In this document: piece after piece, positions 30,077-35,769 of the stretch
How the letters are laid out: each line of letters opens with the position of its first letter
Position numbering within the stretch: the stretch's first letter is position 1
DNA from: an uncultured Collinsella sp.
GTDB taxonomy: Bacteria > Actinomycetota > Coriobacteriia > Coriobacteriales > Coriobacteriaceae
Length of the DNA: 35,769 nucleotides
Assembly: GCA_902470925.1 (NCBI GenBank)
Contig: CABRIF010000011.1
Location: forward strand, 1 to 35,769
Direction of reading: 5' to 3'
Translations under genes and position numbers: made by a program
The notes under the pieces: generated by a model
Seen by the model: the letters and a program-made list of their open reading frames with translations, nothing else
What the model was told of the DNA's origin: nothing
The model's database searches: none

Positions 30077-30685
30077 TCAGTCGTCAAGCCGGGGATGTTT
30101 GCGCAGCTCCTTCACCTGTGAGCGATGGCGTTTGTTCGCCAGACGACGTGCTTTTGCAGCCTTGCTCGGCTTGGTGTCCACGCGTTTTTTGGGCGGTGTT
30201 GCCCGGCGCGCGAATTCGGCACGCAGCTTGCGCAGGCAGCTGGCGCGATTCTGGAACTGGCTGCGGCTCTCGCGCGACACCACCACGATGCCCGTGGATT
30301 CATGCACCATCCGCACCGCCGAGTCCGTGGTGTTCACGCCCTGCCCGCCGGGCCCCGTGGCGCGAAACGCCTGCACCTGGCAGTCGCGTGCGATCTCCTC
30401 GGCCGTCTGCCGTGCAAAGCGCGCGAAGTCGCGATGCGTCAGCCGCTCGTGCGGCGCCTCCTGGCCACGCGGCACCTCGCGCTCGCTCGCACGCCCTGAA
30501 TGCACCGGCGCTCCCGCGCCCGTCGCAGCCGAGCGCCCGTCCGCATGCCCTGTGCGAACCGGCGCTCCCGCGCCCGGCGCGCCTGCCGTGCCTGAACGCG
30601 CAGCGCAGCTCCTCGTCCGCCCCGCTGCACAAGCCTCTCCGCGGTCGCCCGGCCCATCCGGATGCAGCATCGTTGTGTCTTCCAT
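30077..30685 (-). CDS. Release-factor-like protein with GGQ motif (ribosome rescue type)
   Basis: 202 aa from the ATG at 30685; the open frame continues upstream but passes through unrelated GC-rich sequence. The RF-1 domain contains TGPGGQGVNTTDSAVRMVHE, whose GGQ hydrolyses peptidyl-tRNA. A very basic C-terminal tail (KAAKARRLANKRHRSQVKEL) resembles the tail of ArfB/YaeJ and similar rescue factors, which goes into the empty mRNA channel. No codon-recognition domain is present. The first 95 or so residues are low-complexity Gly/Ala/Arg with a repeated GAGAPV, unusual for the family. The true start may be later, and the family could equally be called PrfH-like. Confidence 0.8.
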   Translation of the reverse strand: MEDTTMLHPDGPGDRGEACAAGRTRSCAARSGTAGAPGAGAPVRTGHADGRSAATGAGAPVHSGRASEREVPRGQEAPHERLTHRDFARFARQTAEEIARDCQVQAFRATGPGGQGVNTTDSAVRMVHESTGIVVVSRESRSQFQNRASCLRKLRAEFARRATPPKKRVDTKPSKAAKARRLANKRHRSQVKELRKHPRLDD

Positions 30686-30796
30686 GGCAATCCCCCATCT
30701 CGCTCTTGCAAGCAAGCGTACCCCACAACGCACCCGCGTAACCACCCCACCGCCGCGCATCACCGCCCGTCGCCGCCCGTCACCGCGCATGCAAAA

Positions 30797-30830
30797 CGGC
30801 GAGGCCGCCCTCTCCCGGGCAACCTCGCCG
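30797..30830 (-). terminator. Terminator of the EIIA-transketolase-transaldolase operon
   Basis: CGGCGAGG and CCTCGCCG (30797-30804 and 30823-30830) form an 8-bp stem with further inner pairing (GCC/GGC). On the minus strand it is followed by TTTTGC. It lies 25 bp past the EIIA stop. Confidence 0.8.
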
Positions 30831-30854
30831 CATCGTCTATCTGATATACCCTAT

Positions 30855-31301
30855 TTACAGGCCGGCGTTGATGAGCTCCGCGATCTCGGCAGGATCCTGC
30901 GAGGCGCGCAGCTGCGCCCGCACGTCCTCGTCCATCAACATCACCGCCGCACGGGACAGCAGCTTGAGATGCGTGGTCCCCGCCTCGCCCGCCGGCACGA
31001 ACAGCGTCAGGGCGATGTCGACCGGCTTGTTGTCGAACGACGGCCACGCCACCGGCTCGGCGAGCTTGAGCACGCACGCGCCAGCCTGCTGGATGGCATC
31101 GGACTTGGCATGCGGCACGGCGAACCCGTCCTGCAGCCCCGTCTCGGCCTCGGCCTCGCGCGCCATGAAGGCCGCGTACACCGCGTCGGCATCCTCGGCA
31201 AATCCCAGATCGGCGGCGCGCTGCGCCAGGTAGCGCAGGGCCTCCTCGCGCGTTGCCGCCGCGAAGCCGACCGTCACCTGATCAGGTGCTATAAAACCCA
31301 T
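30855..31301 (-). CDS. PTS EIIA component, fructose/mannitol type
   Basis: 148 aa, a single PTS_EIIA_2 domain. The active-site histidine is His64 in FAVPHAKSDAI, which accepts phosphate from HPr and passes it to an EIIB. No EIIB or EIIC gene is in the window, so either they lie elsewhere or this domain has a regulatory role. Last gene of the operon: its start is 9 bp after the transketolase C-subunit stop, and a terminator follows. Confidence 0.93.
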   Translation of the reverse strand: MGFIAPDQVTVGFAAATREEALRYLAQRAADLGFAEDADAVYAAFMAREAEAETGLQDGFAVPHAKSDAIQQAGACVLKLAEPVAWPSFDNKPVDIALTLFVPAGEAGTTHLKLLSRAAVMLMDEDVRAQLRASQDPAEIAELINAGL

Positions 31302-31310
31302 CGTGCCCCC

Positions 31311-32261
31311 TTACGCATCCGCGTGCAGCAGTTCGTGCACCGCCGCGGCAATCCCGTTCGCATCCAAACCGTACTTGTGCAGCAGCTCCTGCGCCGGGCC
31401 CGACTCGCCGAAGGTGTCCTGCACGCCCACCCGGCGCACCGGCACCGGGCAGCGCTCGGCCAGCGCGGCACACACGGCCTCACCCAAGCCGCCCATCACC
31501 GAATGTTCCTCGGCCGTCACCACGCGTCCGGTCTTGCGCGCGCTCGCCACCAGCGTATCCGCATCGAGCGGCTTGATGGTGTGCATGTTGATGACCTCGG
31601 CCTCGATGCCGGATGCCGCCAGCGCATCGGCCGCCTCGAGCGCCGCGGCGACCATCAGCCCGCAGGCCACGATCGTCACGTCGGTGCCCTCGCGCATCAC
31701 CACGCCGCGGCCCAGCTCGAACTCATAGCTGTCCCGATCGTTCAGAACCGGCGCCGCCAGGCGACCGAAGCGCAGGTAGAACGGGCCATCGGTCTCGTAG
31801 GCGCAGCGCACGGCAGCACGCGCCTCCACATCGTCGGCCGGGCACACCACCGTCATGCCGGGAATGGTGCGCATGAGCGCGATGTCCTCGTTGCACTGAT
31901 GGGTGGCGCCGTCCTCGCCCACCGAGATACCCGCGTGCGTGGCGCCGATCTTCACGTTGAGATGCGGGTAGCCGATCGAATTGCGCACCTGCTCGAAGGC
32001 GCGGCCCGCCGCGAACATGGCGAAGGTGCTTGCAAACGCCACGCGCCCGGTGGTGGCGATACCGGCCGCCAACCCCATCATGTTGCCCTCGGCGATCCCG
32101 GCGTCGAAAAAGCGCTCGGGATACGCCGCCTTGAACTTGCCCGTCTGCGTGGCGGCCGCCAGATCGGCATCGAGCACCACGAAGTCGTCGTGCTCGGCCC
32201 CCAGCTCAACGAGCGCCTCGCCGAAGCTTTGCCGGGTGGCGATCTTCTTCACGTCTGCCAT
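31311..32261 (-). CDS. Transketolase, C-terminal subunit
   Basis: 316 aa. It covers the pyrimidine-binding and C-terminal domains of transketolase (RQSFGEALVELGAEHDDFVV, GVAEGNM-type region read here as GIAEGNMMGLAAGIATTGRV, then SVGEDGATHQCNEDIALMRT and a C-terminal domain with VVTAEEHSVMGGLGEAV). The Glu that activates thiamine diphosphate lies in the GIAEGN segment. It needs the N-terminal subunit encoded just upstream (3-bp gap). Together they move two-carbon units between sugar phosphates in the non-oxidative pentose phosphate pathway. Confidence 0.95.
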   Translation of the reverse strand: MADVKKIATRQSFGEALVELGAEHDDFVVLDADLAAATQTGKFKAAYPERFFDAGIAEGNMMGLAAGIATTGRVAFASTFAMFAAGRAFEQVRNSIGYPHLNVKIGATHAGISVGEDGATHQCNEDIALMRTIPGMTVVCPADDVEARAAVRCAYETDGPFYLRFGRLAAPVLNDRDSYEFELGRGVVMREGTDVTIVACGLMVAAALEAADALAASGIEAEVINMHTIKPLDADTLVASARKTGRVVTAEEHSVMGGLGEAVCAALAERCPVPVRRVGVQDTFGESGPAQELLHKYGLDANGIAAAVHELLHADA

Positions 32262-32264
32262 CGT

Positions 32265-33086
32265 CTACGCCTCCTCGGAAAGCTCGCGCAGCGCCTGCTC
32301 AAGCTGCTCGTCGTTCGGTGCCTTGCCGTGCCAGCCCACCTGGTTCTCCATGAAGGAAACGCCCTTGCCCTTCACGGTTTCGGCCACGATGCACACCGGC
32401 TTGCCGCGCACGGCACGCGCCCGCTCGAACGCGGCGCGCACCTGGGCCATGTCGTTGCCGTCGGCCAGCTCGATCACCTCGAACTTGAAGGCCGCGAACT
32501 TGTCGGCGATCGGCATGGCCGAGTTGACCTCCTCGATGCTGCCGTCGATCTGCAGGCCGTTGTGGTCCACGATGAGCACGAGGTTGTCCAGCGCATGGTT
32601 GCCGGCGAACATCGCGGCCTCCCACACCTGCCCTTCCTCGATCTCACCGTCGCCGAGCAGCGCGAAGGTGCGGTACGTATCGCCCCAGTGCTTGGCGGCC
32701 AGCGCCATGCCCACCGCCGCCGAGACGCCCTGGCCCAGGCTGCCGGTGGACATGTCCACACCCGGCGTGTCGTTCATGTTGGGGTGTCCCTGCAGGTGGC
32801 TGCCCACATGGCGCAGCGTGAGCAGGTCCTCCACCGGGAAGAACCCGCGCTCGGCAAGCACCGCGTAGAGCGCCGGCGCGCAGTGGCCCTTGGACAGCAC
32901 GAAGCGGTCGCGCTCGGCGCGCCGCGGCTCGTCCGGATCGATGTTCAACTCCTCGAAATACAGGTAGGTGAGGATGTCGGCCGCTCCCAACGATCCGCCG
33001 GGGTGTCCCGAGGCCGCCGCATGCGTGGAGCGCACGATACCGCGCCGCACCCGGCGCGCGATGCGCTCAAGCTCCTCGTTTTGCAT
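32265..33086 (-). CDS. Transketolase, N-terminal subunit
   Basis: 273 aa. The start at 33086 has AAGGAGG 4-5 bases upstream; the frame to 33122 would include that site. The thiamine diphosphate motif is clear: LLGDGEIEEGQVWEAAMFAG followed by NLVLIVDHNGLQIDG. The N-terminal ASGHPGGSLGAADILTYLYF and RDRFVLSKGHCAPALYAVLA (read with E in place of the first R) are typical. It binds the cofactor diphosphate and forms the active enzyme with the C-terminal subunit. Second gene of the operon, 83 bp after transaldolase. Confidence 0.95.
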   Translation of the reverse strand: MQNEELERIARRVRRGIVRSTHAAASGHPGGSLGAADILTYLYFEELNIDPDEPRRAERDRFVLSKGHCAPALYAVLAERGFFPVEDLLTLRHVGSHLQGHPNMNDTPGVDMSTGSLGQGVSAAVGMALAAKHWGDTYRTFALLGDGEIEEGQVWEAAMFAGNHALDNLVLIVDHNGLQIDGSIEEVNSAMPIADKFAAFKFEVIELADGNDMAQVRAAFERARAVRGKPVCIVAETVKGKGVSFMENQVGWHGKAPNDEQLEQALRELSEEA

Positions 33087-33169
33087 AGCTCCTCCTTGTG
33101 TGAGCCGGCCGCGGGATCGCACCGCTCCCGCGGCCGGCAGCCGTTCTCATATGGATGCGGGCACCTGCG

Positions 33170-33853
33170 TTATGCCTGGGCGCGCACCTTGGCCCAGTCG
33201 GCCTCGAAGGAGGCCAGGCCCGCGTCGGTCAGCGGGTGGCGCAGGCACTTCCTGAGCGCGGCCATGGGCACCGTGGCGATGTCGGCGCCCAGCAGCGCCG
33301 CCTGCGTGACGTGGTTCGGGGTGCGCACCGACGCGGCGATGATCTCCACGCGGCCGTCGGCGTTCTTGCCCGACCAGTCGTAGTTGCCGATGCAGGCCAC
33401 CACGTCGGCGAGCTGCGAGATGCCGTCCTCGGCGATGTCGTCGAAGCGGCCCACGAACGGGGAGATGTAGCGCGCGCCGGCGTTGGCGGCCAGCAGGGCC
33501 TGGGTGGCCGAGAACACGAGCGTCATGTTCACGCGGATCCCCTCGTCGGCCAGCGCGCGGCAGGCAGCGAGGCCGGCGGCGCACACCGGCAGCTTCACCA
33601 CGATGTTGGGGGCGAGCGCGGCCAGGCGGCGGCCCTCCTCGACCATGCCCTCGGCCGTGTCGGCGGTGGACTCGGCCGACACCGGCAGCCCCTCGCAGAG
33701 CTCGGCGATCTTGAGCATGTGCGGCTCGAAGTCGGCGAGCTTGCCGCCGGTCTTGGCGTACAGCGACGGGTTGGTGGTCACCCCCGCCAGGCAGCCCCAG
33801 CTCTTGGCCTCGGCGATCTCGTCCAGGTCGGCGGTGTCGATGAAGAACTTCAT
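33170..33853 (-). CDS. Transaldolase (short, Fsa/TalC-like)
   Basis: 227 aa, with GAAAGGGG 7 bases upstream. It is of the short class (about 215-230 aa) that forms TIM-barrel rings. It starts MKFFIDTADLDEIAEAKSWG and continues GVTTNPSLYAKTG. The Schiff-base lysine is Lys87 in IVVKLPVC. It transfers a three-carbon dihydroxyacetone unit between sugar phosphates; some relatives act as fructose-6-phosphate aldolases and the two are hard to separate by eye. Pairing with transketolase genes favours transaldolase. First gene of its operon, with a palindromic operator upstream. Confidence 0.93.
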   Translation of the reverse strand: MKFFIDTADLDEIAEAKSWGCLAGVTTNPSLYAKTGGKLADFEPHMLKIAELCEGLPVSAESTADTAEGMVEEGRRLAALAPNIVVKLPVCAAGLAACRALADEGIRVNMTLVFSATQALLAANAGARYISPFVGRFDDIAEDGISQLADVVACIGNYDWSGKNADGRVEIIAASVRTPNHVTQAALLGADIATVPMAALRKCLRHPLTDAGLASFEADWAKVRAQA

Positions 33854-33922
33854 GGTGAACCCCTTTCAACAGTCTGGTTCCGAATCTGGCCCCAGTGTAC
33901 CTGTTTTCTCTGTTTTGCAAGC

Positions 33923-33938
33923 GATAAAACGTTTTATC
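33923..33938 (-). promoter_or_regulatory. LacI/GalR-type operator upstream of the transaldolase operon
   Basis: GATAAAACGTTTTATC is a perfect 16-bp palindrome with a central CG, the hallmark of LacI-family operators. On the minus strand TTGCAA (33920-33915) and TACACT (near 33890-33895) could be -35 and -10 just downstream, although their spacing is short. It is about 70 bp before the transaldolase start. No LacI-type gene is in the window. Confidence 0.65.
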
Positions 33939-33985
33939 TTCGGTAAACGGTAAACAGCGGCCCGTTAACGGCGGGGCCGCGGCCA

Positions 33986-34182
33986 CGCGCCGGCCACAAT
34001 CGCCCGCGCAGCCGCAAGCACCCAGACGCCTCGGTGCCCCAGATAGACACCGTCCGAGGCACCCCGCGGGCCGGGCAGACGACCGCCGCCATCCGATGCG
34101 CCCCGGCGGCCCCGGACACCCGCGGCTATCCCAAGCGGCCTCAACCGCTCGGACAGCCCGGGCATCCGGGACGCAGGGCCCG
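33986..34182. other. GC-rich gene-free stretch between GatZ-like and transaldolase genes
   Basis: No gene or T-tracted terminator is seen. An inverted repeat GCCTCGG (34028-34034) with CCGAGGC (34054-34060), extended by GGTG/CACC, may slow or stop transcription leaving the upstream gene. The separation and the operator at 33923 suggest that the GatZ-like gene and the transaldolase operon are separate transcription units. Confidence 0.4.
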
Positions 34183-35457
34183 TTAGGCCTCCAGCGCCCG
34201 GGCGATGCGCGCGCCCACGCCCACCAGGTTCAGGCACTCCATGTAGGCGCGCAGGGGGCGCTTGATGTGGTCGACCACGAACCGCTGCCCGTCGATGTGC
34301 GCCGAAGCGAGGTTCGCATACAGCGTGGCGATCTCGGCCTTGACCTCCTCATCGTTGAAGACGTAGTGCCCCGAGATATCGAGCACCTCGAGCGCGAGCG
34401 CCTCGTCGGCCAAAATCTCCTCGACGGTCAGCTCGGTTTGATCGCCCACCATCCACTTGCGCCAGCGCTCCGTCTTGATGGCCTTCACCAGCAGCGTCTG
34501 GCGCAGGTTGGAGGCGCGCTCGATGACGCCCTCGTCCAGCAGCAGCTGCTCGACGGCCACGAGCTTCAGGTAGGCGCGCGTTTCCTCTGTGCCGTACTGC
34601 GGCGCCACGTTGGACGCCGTGACCTCGGCCGGAATGTGCTCGAGCAGCGTGACGTCGTCCATGTAGTCGGCGTTGTGCTCCTTCAGGCCCACACCGTAGC
34701 TCTCCGCCATGCGCGCAAGGCTGCGGGCGTTCTCAAAGTTATAGTGCCCCACCTGCTCGGTCTTGCGCGTCAGCGTTCCGGTCTGCCCCACGATGAACGT
34801 GGGCATGGGCAGGCCGCGCGCATCGAGCTCGACCTTCAGGCGCTCGATGAACTCGCGGTACTTCTCGGTTGAGGTCAGGCCGCCGTTGGTTTCCTCGGTG
34901 CCCACCTCGTAGCCGATCTCGGGCAGGCCGCGGGCGATGCGCTCGCGCTCGCAGAACTCGATGAGGTCCACGGTGCGCTCGAGCACCACGTCGAGCGGAA
35001 TCACCTTGCCGATCACGAACGGGTCCTTGGTGGGGTCGATCATCAGCAAGTCGAAGCCGGCTTCGATATCGGCAACATAGGAGCGACGCGCAAGCTCCAT
35101 GGCCTCGTCCTCCGGCAGGTGGGCCAGGCGCTCGTTATCGCGCTGCCACGGTCCGCCGTGGTCGCGGCACAGGTAGTACATGCCCTCAAAGCCCACCTCG
35201 TCGGCGATGGCCTGGATGTCGCGGGCGAAGCGCTGCTGGTCCCAGCCGTTGACGTAACCGCCACCGAGCACGTCGGCGTCCACCTGGTTGCGGCTGGCGA
35301 TGTACATCAGCGGCACGTCCAGGTCGCGCCCCAGCTCGAAGCTCGCCCGCAGCAGGTTGCTCGACATGGGGCCGATACCCAGCAGCGTGCCCGACTCCCC
35401 CGTCTCCTTGAGCTTGAGCAGGCCGTCCACCACGCGTTTGATCGGAAGCTTTTCCAT
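34183..35457 (-). CDS. Class II tagatose-bisphosphate aldolase GatZ/KbaZ-like subunit
   Basis: 424 aa. The start at 35457 is set by AAGGAG 7 bases upstream. It begins MEKLPIKRVVDGLLKLKETG and has VPLMYIASRNQVDADVLGGG, YYLCRDHGGPWQRDNE, IGYEVGTEETNGGLTS and FIVGQTGTLTRKTEQ, matching the GatZ/KbaZ family along its length. In the galactitol and N-acetylgalactosamine pathways this is the subunit that stabilises the catalytic GatY/KbaY aldolase; no GatY/KbaY gene is in the window. Its neighbours use pentose-phosphate chemistry, so its substrate may not be tagatose bisphosphate. No gene is visible from 35458 to the end, only GC-rich sequence that should hold its promoter. Confidence 0.9.
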   Translation of the reverse strand: MEKLPIKRVVDGLLKLKETGESGTLLGIGPMSSNLLRASFELGRDLDVPLMYIASRNQVDADVLGGGYVNGWDQQRFARDIQAIADEVGFEGMYYLCRDHGGPWQRDNERLAHLPEDEAMELARRSYVADIEAGFDLLMIDPTKDPFVIGKVIPLDVVLERTVDLIEFCERERIARGLPEIGYEVGTEETNGGLTSTEKYREFIERLKVELDARGLPMPTFIVGQTGTLTRKTEQVGHYNFENARSLARMAESYGVGLKEHNADYMDDVTLLEHIPAEVTASNVAPQYGTEETRAYLKLVAVEQLLLDEGVIERASNLRQTLLVKAIKTERWRKWMVGDQTELTVEEILADEALALEVLDISGHYVFNDEEVKAEIATLYANLASAHIDGQRFVVDHIKRPLRAYMECLNLVGVGARIARALEA

Positions 35458-35769
35458 GGTTGTTCTCCTTTTTTGCACAGGTGCCTCCAGGACCCGCCGC
35501 ACGGGCCCTCACCGAGCACTCAGTTGTTCAGATACCTACACGTCACCACGCAAGCTGCATCGCCTGCGCAGCCTTTGGGCGCCGCGACTCTCAGCACGGG
35601 GCCAGCGAGTCGGGCCAAGCGCGCGCCGCCAATGCACGGCACGGCGGCCCGGCAGCCCGAGCACGCGTCCGCCGCCGCGCCCTACCGCCACGCCCGCGGC
35701 GCGAACCGGGGCGCCGTGGGGCCTGCGCGCCCGCGCCACGCCCCACACGATCCCAAGCGACCCTACGCC

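Noticed and set aside
30480..30640. Repeated GCGCTCCCGCGCCCG blocks as a tandem-repeat locus
   Set aside because: Only two imperfect units are seen, explained by the low-complexity N-terminus of the release-factor-like gene.
30060..33383. 1107-codon plus-strand open frame
   Set aside because: It runs antisense to five genes with clear families (release factor, EIIA, both transketolase subunits, transaldolase) and has no homology I recognise.
35536..35769. Minus-strand open frame at the right edge
   Set aside because: Arg/Gly/Ala-rich translation without start signal or motif, in the presumed promoter region of the GatZ-like gene.

Overview
The window looks like one end of a contig from a Gram-positive, high-GC gut actinobacterium of the class Coriobacteriia, most likely Collinsella or a close relative. 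This is an inference from base composition, an LPKTG surface protein, lipoproteins with Gram-positive lipoboxes, a Tn916-type integrase and the central-metabolism genes; there is no rRNA or marker gene to prove it. The first 45 bases are not genome: they are an untrimmed Illumina Nextera adapter with a readable i7 index, so base 46 is an artificial contig end.

Layout. (1) 46-3775: part of a first integrated element. It holds an uncharacterised winged-helix-like protein, a repeat-rich lipoprotein, a zinc-ribbon membrane protein, a 105-nt hairpin and a tyrosine recombinase, and it abuts a 37-codon remnant of an OmpR-type response regulator (3776-3889). (2) 3890-5967: a 178-bp palindromic repeat (copy A), a strongly structured intergenic stretch, then an operon of zinc-ribbon protein, YbjQ-like protein and the N-terminal 154 codons of an SPFH-domain protein. 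(3) 5968-16144: a mobile element of about 10.2 kb with a Tn916-type integrase that has split the SPFH gene. The other 232 codons, ending in a SHOCT domain, resume at 16145. Copy B of the palindromic repeat follows at 16923-17100. (4) 17195-18970: a D-Ala-D-Ala carboxypeptidase and a small glycine-rich membrane protein. (5) 19047-29628: a defence island. It has type III-like Res and Mod, DUF4391 and an SNF2-type helicase on the minus strand, with a Phd/ParE-type toxin-antitoxin pair and a DUF4160 gene pair embedded on the plus strand between mod and res. (6) 30077-35457: a GGQ release-factor-like protein and a carbohydrate block (PTS EIIA, split transketolase, transaldolase, GatZ/KbaZ-like subunit).

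The best candidate for an undescribed system is the cargo of the 10.2-kb element. I see no relaxase, coupling protein or type IV secretion gene in it. It carries six consecutive minus-strand genes for membrane or exported proteins: two paralogues of a two-TM coiled-coil protein, two paralogous membrane-anchored ectodomain proteins, a Tat-type lipoprotein and an LPKTG-anchored leucine-rich-repeat protein. A divergent XRE regulator sits at the end. The duplicated A/B gene pairs suggest one envelope machine or surface-display system. Its function cannot be read from sequence.

Two smaller signals stand out. Repeat copies A and B have flanks in the same orientation but their 98-nt cores inverted relative to each other. 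A 45-bp duplication of the start of res brackets the DUF4160 gene pair, recording how that pair was inserted.
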